A model generated the notes under the pieces. The model was not told the DNA's origin, did not search any database, and saw only the letters and a list, made by a program, of their open reading frames with translations. A program made the translations under genes and the position numbers. From Leidyana gryllorum EB-2025a (Eukaryota > Apicomplexa): a stretch of DNA of 24,218 nt. Position 1 is the first letter of the stretch, and every line of letters begins with the position of its first letter. The DNA lies in contig JBLWGC010000018.1 of the NCBI GenBank assembly GCA_048772705.1, forward strand, positions 1 through 24,218, read 5' to 3'. Of this stretch, positions 6,191-12,618 are shown one piece after another.

Positions 6191-6245
6191 CACAGTTGGT
6201 TTCGCTTAAGATTGTCTTTTTTGGTGCGTGCTGAAAGTTGCGAGC

Positions 6246-6318
6246 TACAGCCACCGAGGAACGAACTCGGGACCTTCTGCGTGTAAAGCAGACGTCGTAA
6301 CCACTAGACCATGGCTGC
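6246..6318 (-). tRNA. tRNA-Val (TAC)
   Basis: The only TAC isoacceptor: stem TCTGC/GCAGA with loop TTTACAC. Acceptor GCAGCCA/TGGCTGT, discriminator A. The T-loop TTCGTTC replaces A58 by T, which could weaken TFIIIC binding and folding. Confidence 0.85.
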
Positions 6319-6382
6319 ATGGATGCTCCCCGCAGCCCAAGAGAAGTGGCGAAGCTTCAGGGAGTAGTGAGGACCAGTTCAA

Positions 6383-6452
6383 GGGTCGGGCCGGGATCGA
6401 CCCCAGGTCGGGAAATCCAAAGTGTCCAGTGCTAACCACCAAGGACGCAATC
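6383..6452 (-). pseudogene. decayed tRNA-Gln (TTG)
   Basis: The D arm matches tRNA-Gln and loop CTTTGGA gives TTG, the only TTG in the window. The anticodon stem has one mismatch, and the T arm CTGGG-GTCGATC-CCGGC has lost T54 and stem pairs. It follows a Val gene as in the other Val-Gln blocks. Confidence 0.72.
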
Positions 6453-6644
6453 GGTTCAGCCCATCCCAGAACAGTCGGATTAGCGCTCCCTCAACTGGAA
6501 CACATGCAACACGGGTCTCTCTACTAACCTCTGAAGTATTGTAACTGGCTTTTGTATACAGCCCCCAGCGTAAAGCGTTGGATTCGAGTCGGCCAAAATC
6601 CTCAGTTCAATCATTGAAGCAGATGCGCTCTCCCCGAATGCTAC

Positions 6645-6726
6645 CGACAAGGGTGAGATTCGAACTCACGCGGGTAGAACCCAACGGCTTAGCAGGCCGC
6701 CGCCTTAACCACTCGGCCACCTTGCC
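6645..6726 (-). tRNA. tRNA-Ser (GCT)
   Basis: Acceptor GGCAAGG/CCTTGTC, discriminator G. Stem GCGGC/GCCGT with loop CTGCTAA gives GCT. T arm GTGAG/CTCAC with TTCGAAT is perfect, as is the long variable arm. It lies in the left arm of the large inverted repeat; its mirror copy is at 9155-9236. Confidence 0.95.
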
Positions 6727-6835
6727 GACGACATGTCTTACTCGCTGGCACTTTTTCACAACGGTTTGGGGTCCTGGTCAAGCTTGCTGAACCGTATGTG
6801 ACATCACTGGCCGCAAAATGCCGAGTTCGACAGGT

Positions 6836-6917
6836 GGCAACTTGCCCGAGTGGTTAAGGGGGTAGACTCGAAATCTACTGGGCCTGGCCCGCGCTGGTTC
6901 AAATCCAGCAGTTGTCG
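6836..6917 (+). tRNA. tRNA-Ser (CGA)
   Basis: Acceptor GGCAACT/AGTTGTC, stem GTAGA/TCTAC with loop CTCGAAA, anticodon CGA, perfect T arm with TTCAAAT, 82 nt. It and its mirror at 8964-9045 are the only CGA genes, so this anticodon arose or was kept within the inverted-repeat unit. Confidence 0.95.
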
Positions 6918-6981
6918 TGCGATGTGGTGGAAATGATGCAATTCCCAGCATCAAAAACTCATATGGGTCGAGACAGGGAAT

Positions 6982-7053
6982 GCCTCCTTAGCTTAGGGGC
7001 AGAGCATTCGCTTTGTAAGCGAAAGGTCGCTGGTTCGATTCCGGCAGGAGGCT
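6982..7053 (+). tRNA. tRNA-Thr (TGT)
   Basis: Acceptor GCCTCCT/AGGAGGC is perfect, discriminator T. Stem TTCGC/GCGAA with loop TTTGTAA gives TGT. The T stem has one T:G wobble. Mirror copy at 8828-8899. Confidence 0.94.
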
Positions 7054-7085
7054 TCAGTCATTAGCCTAAACATGGTTGCGATCAT

Positions 7086-7136
7086 CCGCCCGCATTTTCG
7101 GACGGCGGCTTGCACACAGCACTCGGCCATCTTGCC
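7086..7136 (-). pseudogene. tRNA-Leu 5' part, decayed
   Basis: The 5' acceptor GGCAAGA and D-stem start are Leu-like. The D loop is deleted, the loop reads TGCAAGC and there is no T arm. It mirrors 8745-8795 exactly in position within the inverted repeat. Confidence 0.7.
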
Positions 7137-7215
7137 GAAGTGTTACCCGTTTCCTGTCCGTGAAATCTCAAAATGCGAGGACTTCTGGGGTTGGAGGCCG
7201 GCATCTTTACTAGCG

Positions 7216-7287
7216 TCCGAGATAGTATAGTGGTCAGTATTTCCGCCTCTCACGCGGAATACCCGGGTTCGATTCCCGGTGTCGGAG
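7216..7287 (+). tRNA. tRNA-Asp body with Glu anticodon CTC
   Basis: Body, D arm and T arm are those of the local tRNA-Asp, and the anticodon stem TCCGC/GCGGA is perfect, but the loop is CTCTCAC, so the anticodon is CTC. The closest sister, 23265-23336, shares the acceptor G6:G67 mismatch yet keeps GTC, so one G34-to-C change made this gene. The tRNA, if made, would read the Glu codon GAG; what would charge it is unknown. Confidence 0.85.
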
Positions 7288-7339
7288 ATAGATCGTCTTC
7301 CGCTCTAGATTTCGTGATGCTCACCTGAACGATGCGTGT

Positions 7340-7409
7340 TACAGCCACCGAGGATGGAACTCCGGACCTTCTGCGTGTTAAACAGACGTCGTGACCACTA
7401 GATGGCTGC
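7340..7409 (-). tRNA. tRNA-Val (AAC), decayed
   Basis: Stem TCTGT/GCAGA with loop TTAACAC gives AAC. The D loop lacks three bases, the T-loop is TTCCATC and one T-stem pair (50:64) is lost. It shares the D-loop deletion with 2463 and 23143, so these three form one lineage. Confidence 0.65.
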
Positions 7410-7551
7410 ACGGAGCTTCCGGACTGCGAAAGGGGCGTGTGTCTCTGGAACCACGTATCCGATGAGCCTGGTTTTTATGTATCGGCCTAAGTTGGACGGC
7501 CTGGACTAGTTTTAAGACCCTTCGGTTTGTATTCAGGAATGGAGATGTTAC

Positions 7552-7622
7552 GCATCTGTGGTTTAGTGGTAGACTGTGTCGTTGCCACCGAGACGACCCA
7601 GGTTCGATTCCCGGCAGATGCA
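7552..7622 (+). tRNA. tRNA-Gly (GCC)
   Basis: Acceptor GCATCTG/CAGATGC and discriminator A are sound. Loop TTGCCAC gives GCC; the stem TGTCG/CGAGA has one G:G mismatch shared with 15707 and 22930. The T stem has an A:G at 50... otherwise loop TTCGATT is intact. Confidence 0.82.
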
Positions 7623-7686
7623 GAGAAGATGGCACATGGTTGAGTTTCATGCGTGAGTTGGTGTTTGACCCTCCGATCACATCGCA

Positions 7687-7768
7687 CGACAACTGCTGGA
7701 TTTGAACCAGCGCGGGCGAGGCCCAGTAGATTTCTAGTCTACCCCCTTAACCACTCGGGCAAGTTGCC
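7687..7768 (-). tRNA. tRNA-Ser (AGA)
   Basis: It matches the Ser (AGA) gene at 5325 with only a few differences, one of them in the variable arm. Loop CTAGAAA, acceptor GGCAACT/AGTTGTC and the T arm are perfect. Confidence 0.94.
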
Positions 7769-7839
7769 GCTGTCGAAGTTGGCATTTTGCGGCCAGTGGC
7801 TTCACATACGGTTCCGCGAGCTTTACTGGGACCGCTCGC

Positions 7840-7902
7840 GCCGCCCAAACCCGCGGATCTCCCTTCAAAAGTCTTGCGCTCTACTGACGGAGTTGGGGCG
7901 GC
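7840..7902 (-). pseudogene. tRNA-Lys (TTT) remnant with intact acceptor
   Basis: Direct-repeat copy of 5478-5540 at offset 2362, again 63 nt with acceptor GCCGCCC/GGGCGGC perfectly paired and the 3' T arm missing. Confidence 0.75.
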
Positions 7903-8072
7903 AAGGAAGCTCGCCCCGTACCCGAGGAAGGCCCAAGATTCCACGATCAATACAAATGGAATTGGTTACTAAGTCCGAATCTGTATCAGAGATCCACTCA
8001 CTTCATCACGCCGACATACCATGTTTTCCAAGACGGTACGGCTCTCGGCCGAAGCCCCAACTCAACCACTGG

Positions 8073-8145
8073 TCCATTGTAGTCTAAGTGGCTAGGATAT
8101 GCGGCCTTCACCCGCACGATCCGGGTTCAAGCCCCGGCAGTGGAA
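8073..8145 (+). tRNA. tRNA-Glu (TTC)
   Basis: Acceptor TCCATTG/CAGTGGA has one T:G wobble, discriminator A. Stem TGCGG/CCGCA closes loop CCTTCAC, anticodon TTC, but the invariant T33 is C. The T arm CCGGG/CCCGG with TTCAAGC is sound. Confidence 0.85.
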
Positions 8146-8221
8146 GTCATTGAACTACTCTAGCAAAGTGCTCCACTAATCTCCGTCAATAGCAATTGTT
8201 TCGTCATCTCCGGCTTCCATT

Positions 8222-8293
8222 GCCTTCTTAGTTTAGGGGCAGAGCGTTCGCTTCGTAAGTGAGAAGTCGCCGGTTCGATTCCGGCTGAAGGCT
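8222..8293 (+). tRNA. tRNA-Thr (CGT)
   Basis: Stem TTCGC/GTGAG (wobbles) with loop TTCGTAA gives CGT. The acceptor GCCTTCT/TGAAGGC has a T7:T66 mismatch. T arm is perfect. The other CGT copy (17755) is broken, so this is the only usable CGT gene seen. Confidence 0.85.
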
Positions 8294-8339
8294 CGACTGC
8301 ATCGACTGGGCACCGGCAAGCTGCTCGCAAACTCCAATA

Positions 8340-8406
8340 ATCGTAGGTCAGCCATCAGAGGTAAGTCTCTCAGCCACGAAGTCGCAGGTTTGGAACCTGC
8401 CAGTAC
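8340..8406 (+). pseudogene. tRNA-like remnant, Asn-derived
   Basis: Third copy of the element seen at 1070, 16664 and 18800: a degenerate D arm, TCTCTCAGCCACGAAG, then a good T-arm hairpin GCAGG/CCTGC. No readable anticodon. Confidence 0.5.
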
Positions 8407-8423
8407 CTGAGGCACCCATAGGG

Positions 8424-8483
8424 GGCTGTTTGGTCTAGTTATATTCTTTCTTCGGCTGGAAGAAGTCCTGGGTTCAATGCCAC
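8424..8483 (+). pseudogene. tRNA-Pro (CGG) without 3' acceptor
   Basis: The 5' acceptor GGCTGTT and D stem are present and the loop reads TTCGGCT. After the T-loop the sequence switches to CCACGTCTCTCC, so the 3' acceptor is lost. The same joint is found at 16751-16813. Confidence 0.8.
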
Positions 8484-8593
8484 GTCTCTCCAAGGTCGGC
8501 TACTGTACGCGGCTCCCACTCGTACAATCCCGAATGAAGTCCAGACCAGCTGAGACAAAATGTGAGTTGCACCAGTTGTGAGGGCTGGAACTG

Positions 8594-8665
8594 CTCCGAG
8601 ACCGGGAATCGAACCCGGGTCTTCCGCGTGACAGGCGGAAATACTGACCACTATACTATCTCGGA
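8594..8665 (-). tRNA. tRNA-Asp (GTC)
   Basis: All stems perfect: TCCGAGA/TCTCGGA, TCCGC/GCGGA with CTGTCAC, CCGGG/CCCGG with TTCGATT. It is the inner-end gene of the right arm of the inverted repeat; its mirror at 7216 carries the CTC anticodon. Confidence 0.96.
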
Positions 8666-8744
8666 CGCTAGTAAACACGCCGGCCTCCAACCCCAGAACT
8701 CCTCGCATTTTGAGATTTCACGGACAGGAAACGGGTAACACTTC

Positions 8745-8795
8745 GGCAAGATGGCCGAGTGCTGTGTGCAAGCCGCCGTCCGAAAATGCGGGCGG
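8745..8795 (+). pseudogene. tRNA-Leu 5' part, decayed
   Basis: Mirror copy of 7086-7136: Leu-type acceptor and D-stem start, deleted D loop, loop TGCAAGC, no T arm. Confidence 0.7.
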
Positions 8796-8827
8796 ATGAT
8801 CGCAACCATGTTTAAGCTAATGACTGA

Positions 8828-8899
8828 AGCCTCCCGCCGGAATCGAACCAGCGACCTTTCGCTTACAAAGCGAATTCTCTGCCCCTAAGCTAAGGCGGC
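8828..8899 (-). tRNA. tRNA-Thr (TGT)
   Basis: Stem TTCGC/GCGAA with loop TTTGTAA gives TGT. The acceptor GCCGCCT/GGGAGGC has a G4:A69 mismatch not shared by the mirror copy at 6982. T arm is sound. Confidence 0.86.
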
Positions 8900-8963
8900 A
8901 TTCCCTGTCTCGACCCATATGAGTTTTTGATGCTGGGAATTGCATCATTTCCACCACATCGCA

Positions 8964-9045
8964 CGACAACTGCTGGATTTGAATCAGCGCGGGCCAGGCC
9001 CAGTAGATTTCGAGTCTACCCCCTTAACCACTCGGGCAAGTTGCC
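8964..9045 (-). tRNA. tRNA-Ser (CGA)
   Basis: Mirror of 6836-6917 with loop CTCGAAA. Acceptor is perfect; the T-stem closing pair 53:61 has become A:C. Confidence 0.88.
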
Positions 9046-9154
9046 ACCTGTCGAACTCGGCATTTTGCGTCCAGTGATGTTACATACGGTTCAGCAAGCT
9101 TGACTAGGACCCCAAACCGTTGTGAAAAAGTGCCAGCGAGTAAGAGATGTCGTC

Positions 9155-9236
9155 GGCAAGGTGGCCGAGTGGTTAAGGCGGCGGCTTGCTAAGCCGTTGG
9201 GTTTCACCCAGGTGAGTTGAAATCTTACCATTGTCC
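9155..9236 (+). tRNA. tRNA-Ser (GCT), mildly decayed
   Basis: Mirror of 6645-6726. Acceptor GGCAAGG/CATTGTC has one mismatch (G7 or G6 region), the loop TTGCTAA keeps GCT and the T-loop is TTGAAAT, losing C56. The discriminator is C rather than G. Its partner is intact, so this arm is decaying faster here. Confidence 0.7.
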
Positions 9237-9339
9237 GTGGCACTCGGGGAGAGCGCAACTGCATGAATGATTGAACTGAGGCTCAACCTCAGATCTTCAA
9301 TAGTGGCACTTCAAGCTCTTAAGCTCAGACTACAACGGC

Positions 9340-9419
9340 TGACAAGAGTGGGATCCGAACCCACGCCCTTTCGGACTGGGACCTGATCACAGCGCCTCAA
9401 ACCACTAGGCCATCTCGCC
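9340..9419 (-). tRNA. tRNA-Leu (CAG)
   Basis: Acceptor GGCGAGA/TCTTGTC pairs with wobbles, discriminator A. Loop ATCAGGT gives CAG; the stem CTGTG/CCCAG has one mismatch at 30:40. The T-loop TTCGGAT carries G58, as in the relative at 17090. Confidence 0.82.
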
Positions 9420-9515
9420 CGAATGTTGTTGGCTCGCCGTTCCACGCGTTTCCTGTCCTTGTGGAATCTCAAAATGGAAGAACGTTGGGGGTAGGAGACC
9501 GGTATGTCCAAAGCG

Positions 9516-9587
9516 TTCGAGATAGTATAGTTGTCAGTATTTCCGCCTGTCACGCGAAAGACCCGGGTTCGATTCCCGGTCTCGGAG
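9516..9587 (+). tRNA. tRNA-Asp (GTC)
   Basis: Acceptor TTCGAGA/TCTCGGA has T2:G71. Loop CTGTCAC gives GTC; the stem TCCGC/GCGAA has one mismatch at 28:42. T arm is perfect. Confidence 0.85.
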
Positions 9588-9644
9588 CACACTTAGATGG
9601 TTTCGCTTAAGATTGTCTCCCCTGGTTCTCGCCCAGTTGCGAGC

Positions 9645-9717
9645 CACAGCCACCGAGGATTGAAGTCAGGAGCTGCTGCGTGTGAAGCAGACGTCGTGAC
9701 CACTAGAGGATGGCCGC
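9645..9717 (-). tRNA. tRNA-Val (CAC), decayed
   Basis: Loop TTCACAC gives CAC. The anticodon stem TCTGC/GCAGC and T stem CTGAC/CTCGG each have a mismatch, including 53:61, and the discriminator is G. It pairs with the Gln gene at 9781 as 15 does with 151, at constant offset 9630. Confidence 0.68.
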
Positions 9718-9780
9718 ACGGAAGGTCCCGCAGACCAAGAGAATTGGCGAGGTTTCACAAAATAGTGAGCACTAGTTTCG

Positions 9781-9852
9781 AGGTCGCGCCGGGAATCGAA
9801 CCCGGGTCGGGAGATTCAGAGTCTCCAGTGCTAACCATTACACCACGCAACC
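9781..9852 (-). tRNA. tRNA-Gln (CTG)
   Basis: Acceptor GGTTGCG/CGCGACC with one wobble, discriminator T. Stem GGAGA/TCTCC closes loop CTCTGAA, anticodon CTG. T arm CCGGG/CCCGG with TTCGATT is perfect. This is the only intact Gln gene in the window. Confidence 0.95.
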
Positions 9853-9970
9853 CATTCAGTCCTTCCCAAAAGAGTTGGTAAAGCCATCCACACTAGCTCT
9901 CCCTCAACTAGATCATCAGGATACGTGTTTCCAGAGACACACGACTTTTTTCCCAGTCCGCAGGCTCCGT

Positions 9971-10042
9971 GCAGCCATGGTCTAGTGGTCACGACGTCTG
10001 CTTCACACGCAGAAGGTCCCGATCCGATCCTCGGTGGCTGTA
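9971..10042 (+). tRNA. tRNA-Val (CAC), T arm damaged
   Basis: Acceptor, D arm and anticodon arm (loop TTCACAC) are intact, but one base is missing from the T arm, which reads CCGAT-CCGATC-CTCGG and lacks the T54-T55 pair. Probably inactive or weak. Confidence 0.65.
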
Positions 10043-10097
10043 GCTCGCAACTTTCAGCGAGATCCGAAAGAAACAATCCTAAGCGCAACCAACTGTG

Positions 10098-10162
10098 CTC
10101 CGAGACCGGGAATCGATCTTGGTTTTCCGCGTGATAGGCGGAATACTAACCGCTATACTATA
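10098..10162 (-). pseudogene. tRNA-Asp without 5' acceptor, anticodon ATC
   Basis: 3' acceptor TCTCGGA, discriminator G and stem TCCGC/GCGGA are Asp-like, but the loop CTATCAC gives ATC instead of GTC. The 5' acceptor is replaced at about 10162 by sequence that reappears inverted near 14140, so a rearrangement cut the gene. Confidence 0.78.
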
Positions 10163-10200
10163 GCCACGACCGAATGGAGTTGATGCCCGATCACATAACA

Positions 10201-10282
10201 CGACAACTGCTGGATTTGAACCAGCGCGGGCCAGGCCCAGTAGATTTCTAGTCTACCCCCTCAACCACTCGGGCAAGTTGCC
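10201..10282 (-). tRNA. tRNA-Ser (AGA)
   Basis: Third direct-repeat copy of the Ser (AGA) gene of 5325 and 7687. Acceptor, anticodon loop CTAGAAA, variable arm and T arm are all sound. Confidence 0.95.
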
Positions 10283-10353
10283 GCTGTCGAACTTGGCATT
10301 TTGCGGCCAGTGGCTTCACATACGATTCAGCGAGCTTTACCAGGACTGCTCGC

Positions 10354-10416
10354 GCCGCCCGAACCCGCGGTTCTCCCTTCAAAAGTCTTGCGCTCTACCG
10401 ACGGAGTTGGGGCGGC
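10354..10416 (-). pseudogene. tRNA-Lys (TTT) remnant with intact acceptor
   Basis: Third 63-nt copy of the remnant at 5478 and 7840, at the same distance from its Ser neighbour. Confidence 0.75.
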
Positions 10417-10550
10417 AAGGAAGCTCGCCCCGTACCCGAGGAAGGCACAGGATTCCACGATCAATACAAATGGAATTGGTTACTAAGTCCGAATTTGTAT
10501 CAGACATCCACTCACTTGGTCACGCCGACATACCAGCCTCACTTGAAGCG

Positions 10551-10620
10551 TCCGGGTCGTCTAGTGCTTACAACAGCAAGTTGTGGCCGTGCATACCCAG
10601 GCCCGAATCCTGGCTTGGAT
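10551..10620 (+). tRNA. divergent tRNA-His-like gene (GTG)
   Basis: Same altered acceptor TCCGGGT/GCTTGGA, loop TTGTGGC and T-loop CCCGAAT as at 1518. It lies directly after the joint at about 10535 where the Ser-Lys-Glu block ends. Confidence 0.65.
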
Positions 10621-10743
10621 AGTATGTCCACCGATGTCTCGAATGGGAGATGTAGGTGAAGCCTGTCCAAACCCACGATCGGGCGTAGCTGCCCATGTCC
10701 TCTCTGGATCGCTACACACTTCCATTTGACGGCTCCGTTAGTC

Positions 10744-10816
10744 GGCGCTATGGCCTAATGGATATGGCATCGGTCTACGGAACCGGGGATTCTGGGTTCG
10801 AGTCCCAGTAGCGTCT
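10744..10816 (+). tRNA. tRNA-Arg (ACG)
   Basis: Acceptor GGCGCTA/TAGCGTC, loop CTACGGA and T arm CTGGG/CCCAG with TTCGAGT are all sound. It mirrors 1322-1394: the coordinates of this gene and of the His unit sum to 12138 with those of their counterparts. Confidence 0.95.
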
Positions 10817-10917
10817 GGGCGGATGGCCGGGTTGCAGCCTGTTGAGTCAACAACTCAGATCCTGTCTTAGCTGTCCGGGATGGGTCGAGTGCCGTGTTGC
10901 GTCAACAACTATCAGAC

Positions 10918-10989
10918 GGGCTGTTCTGGGTTTCGAACCCAGGACTCCTTCCACCCTAAGGAAGGATCATACCACTAGACCAAACAGCC
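10918..10989 (-). tRNA. tRNA-Pro (AGG)
   Basis: Acceptor GGCTGTT/AACAGCC, stem CTTCC/GGAAG with loop TTAGGGT (AGG), T arm with TTCGAAA. No defect seen. Confidence 0.95.
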
Positions 10990-11082
10990 GCGTAGCCGGT
11001 GGTTCAACCCGCTGGGTACAGTCGAGAGACTCGTCTCACTATGTGAAGTATCACTCAATGCCATGAGAGGCTAGCCCAGATG

Positions 11083-11136
11083 ATGAAACGGTGGCTTAGT
11101 GTACGAAAGGTTCTGGGATTGATTCCCAGCCCATCC
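11083..11136 (+). pseudogene. tRNA-derived fragment, identity unclear
   Basis: A T-arm hairpin CTGGG-ATTGATT-CCCAG resembling the Ala T arm follows GGTGGCTTAGT, which looks like a D-arm piece. No matching acceptor or anticodon arm is present. Copies lie at 12200 and 18251, always between Pro and Tyr. Confidence 0.4.
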
Positions 11137-11203
11137 GAACTACATAGATGGAACCCTCGCCGGAGTAGTCTAGTTGGCCTATCAACGCTGTCTGCCAAAA
11201 CCA

Positions 11204-11283
11204 TCCGGTGGGACGGAATCGAACCGCCGACTATCTGATGCCAGCACTACAGTCAGATGCTCTACCAACTGAGCTACCCCCGG
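11204..11283 (-). tRNA. tRNA-Tyr (GTA) with 7-nt intron
   Basis: Stem TCTGA/TCAGA encloses 14 bases: CTGTAG, then TGCTGGC, then A. Placing the intron after position 37 leaves a normal loop with anticodon GTA and a 7-base intron (11240-11246). Acceptor CCGGGGG/CCACCGG has one mismatch (5:68) present in all copies, C1:G72 and discriminator A as usual for Tyr. T arm GGCGG/CCGTC with TTCGATT is sound. Confidence 0.9.
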
Positions 11284-11324
11284 CCGTCCAACTGCTCCGG
11301 GGTTCAAAAGGCTCAACCCCAGAT

Positions 11325-11383
11325 CCTCGACCTTTCGGGCTGCGGTCTGAGCACAGCGCCTTAGACAACTCGGCCATCTTGCC
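11325..11383 (-). pseudogene. tRNA-Leu (CAG) without T arm
   Basis: Acceptor GGCAAGA, D arm and stem CTGTG/CGCAG with loop CTCAGAC are Leu-like. Beyond the variable arm the sequence no longer matches, with a GGGGTT/AACCCC hairpin in place of T arm and 3' acceptor. The copy at 18511 has the same joint. Confidence 0.78.
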
Positions 11384-11474
11384 ACACTGTTGTTGGTTCA
11401 TCCCTCCACGCGTTTTTTGTCCGTGAGCCAAAATAGAAAGACTTCTGGGATTGGAGGCCGGCATGTTCAGAGCG

Positions 11475-11499
11475 TCCGAGATAGTATAGTGGTTAGTAA
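11475..11499 (+). pseudogene. tRNA-Asp 5' fragment at a joint
   Basis: The first 25 bases of an Asp gene, through the D arm, run directly into the flank of the Lys-bodied gene at 11514. The complete counterpart is at 18663. Confidence 0.85.
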
Positions 11500-11513
11500 G
11501 GGAGATAGATCCA

Positions 11514-11586
11514 CACCGCCCGCGGGGCTCGAACTCGCGACTGCAAGATTGAAAGTCTTGCGCTCTACGGACTGAGCTAGGGCGGC
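11514..11586 (-). tRNA. tRNA-Lys body with Glu anticodon TTC
   Basis: Acceptor GCCGCCC/GGGCGGT, discriminator G, D arm and flanks are those of the Lys genes. The stem CAAGA/TCTTG is perfect and the loop is CTTTCAA, so the anticodon is TTC (Glu codon GAA), one base away (T36 to C) from Lys TTT. The T stem GCGAG/CCCGC has one mismatch (52:62). If transcribed and charged with Lys it would place Lys at GAA. Confidence 0.88.
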
Positions 11587-11688
11587 AACGAAGCTCTAAA
11601 CTGAGTTACACCCTATTTGCCGTTGGGTGGAGCCCTGGATCCAGTTCGACAGGTGGAACAATGAGCTTCAGTAACTTCCGTTAACATT

Positions 11689-11759
11689 GCCTTCTTAGCT
11701 GGTGGCAGAGCATTCGCTTTGTAAGCGAAAGGTCGCCGGTTCGATTCCGGAAGAAGGCT
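11689..11759 (+). tRNA. tRNA-Thr (TGT)
   Basis: Acceptor GCCTTCT/AGAAGGC and stem TTCGC/GCGAA with loop TTTGTAA are perfect. The D arm is one base shorter than usual and the outer T-stem pair is G:A. Confidence 0.86.
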
Positions 11760-11808
11760 TTGCTCACGAGAGAATCTATTCTATAACTGTTTCCCTGCTG
11801 CGCACACT

Positions 11809-11880
11809 TAGCAGTGCGTCGTTTCGATCGACGGACCTTTGGGTTATGAGCCCAACACTCTTCCACTGAGCTACACTGCT
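11809..11880 (-). tRNA. initiator tRNA-Met (CAT)
   Basis: Eukaryotic initiator marks are present: acceptor AGCAGTG/CACTGCT with A1:T72, the GGG/CCC pairs next to the anticodon loop CTCATAA, and T-loop ATCGAAA with A54 and A60. 72 nt, discriminator A. The D stem reads AGCTCAG-type where GGCGCAG is the usual initiator sequence. A second copy lies at 17868. Confidence 0.93.
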
Positions 11881-12022
11881 TAGTCTGCAACATGGAAGAG
11901 GTAGCCGAAATGCGATTCTTGAGATGCTAGTATGCCCTGACTGCCCTACCCAAATGCGCTAACGAGGTGGCTGTGTTGGTTCTGAGGGCAACTTGTCCAG
12001 TCGGGTCAACCGACGACCAAGA

Positions 12023-12094
12023 GGGCTATTCTGGGAATCGAACCCAGGACTCCTTCCACGCTAAGGAAAGATCATACCACTAGACCAAACAGCC
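12023..12094 (-). tRNA. tRNA-Pro body with Ala anticodon AGC
   Basis: Acceptor GGCTGTT/AATAGCC (one wobble), discriminator C, D arm and T arm CTGGG/CCCAG with TTCGATT are those of Pro genes and fully paired. The loop is TTAGCGT where the block sister at 18074 has TTAGGGT, so G36 became C and AGG became AGC. Every stem holds, so this is the cleanest of the swapped genes. Confidence 0.9.
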
Positions 12095-12199
12095 GCCTAG
12101 CCGGTGGTTCAACCCGCTGGGTACAGTCGAGAGACTCGTCTCACTATGTGAAGTATTGCTCAATCCCATGAGGTGGGCACAGAGGGAGGCTAGCCCAGA

Positions 12200-12255
12200 T
12201 GATGAAACGGTGGCTTAGTATACGAAAGGTTCTGGGATCAATTCTCAGCCCATCC
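12200..12255 (+). pseudogene. tRNA-derived fragment, identity unclear
   Basis: Second copy of the Pro-Tyr spacer element at 11083. The T-arm hairpin reads CTGGG-ATCAATT-CTCAG here. Confidence 0.4.
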
Positions 12256-12350
12256 AAGCTACATAGATGGAACCCTCGCCGGAGTAGTCTAGTTGGCCTA
12301 TCAACGCTGTCCATCAGGTTGAATAGTAGTTTGCCGATCACCCCTCTACT

Positions 12351-12430
12351 TCCGGTGGGACGGAATCGGACCGCCGACTATCTGATGCCAGCACTACAGT
12401 CAGATGCTCCACCAACTGAGCTACCCCCGG
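12351..12430 (-). tRNA. tRNA-Tyr (GTA) with 7-nt intron
   Basis: Anticodon stem, GTA loop and intron (12387-12393) are the same as at 11204. The T-loop is TCCGATT, so the invariant T55 is C, which may impair it. D arm and acceptor match the other copies. Confidence 0.82.
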
Positions 12431-12506
12431 CCGTCCAACTGCCCCGGGGTTCGAACGGCTCAACCTCAGACCCTCAACAGTGGCGCTCTCAAGCTCAGGA
12501 GTACGG

Positions 12507-12580
12507 CACGGATTTCGGGGTGGTCGAAGGTGCCAGACTCGAGTTCCGGTAAGATTGCACGACCTGCGGTGTACCGGCCC
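12507..12580 (+). pseudogene. possible tRNA-Leu remnant
   Basis: A D-arm-like TGGTCGAAGGTGCC followed by stem CCAGA/TCCGG around CTCGAGT resembles tRNA-Leu (CAA) with an altered anticodon. No T arm is found. A chance resemblance is possible. Confidence 0.3.
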
Positions 12581-12618
12581 GAAGTACTCTCACGGCCCGG
12601 GGTGCTTACATTACAACC

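Larger units (their letters stand above)
6600..7287 (+). repeat. left arm of 688-base inverted repeat
   Basis: Contains Ser (GCT), Ser (CGA), Thr (TGT), a Leu remnant and the Asp-bodied CTC gene. For every gene, its coordinate and that of its partner in the right arm sum to 15881, so no net indel has accumulated. Confidence 0.9.
8594..9281 (-). repeat. right arm of 688-base inverted repeat
   Basis: Mirror of 6600-7287 across a 1306-base spacer. The inner edge coincides with the discriminator of the Asp genes on both sides; the outer edge lies in spacer sequence. Confidence 0.9.
11689..12430 (+). repeat. block Thr-initiator Met-Pro-fragment-Tyr
   Basis: Direct copy at 17755-18468 (initiator Met offset 6059). 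The Pro member is anticodon-swapped in this copy only; the Thr member is broken in the other. Confidence 0.85.

Noticed and set aside
6550-6600. Segment resembling the 5' flank and start of tRNA-Asn
   Set aside because: Only about 20 bases align with the Asn start before similarity ends; too little to call. Similar pieces lie near 4010-4060 and 14840-14900.
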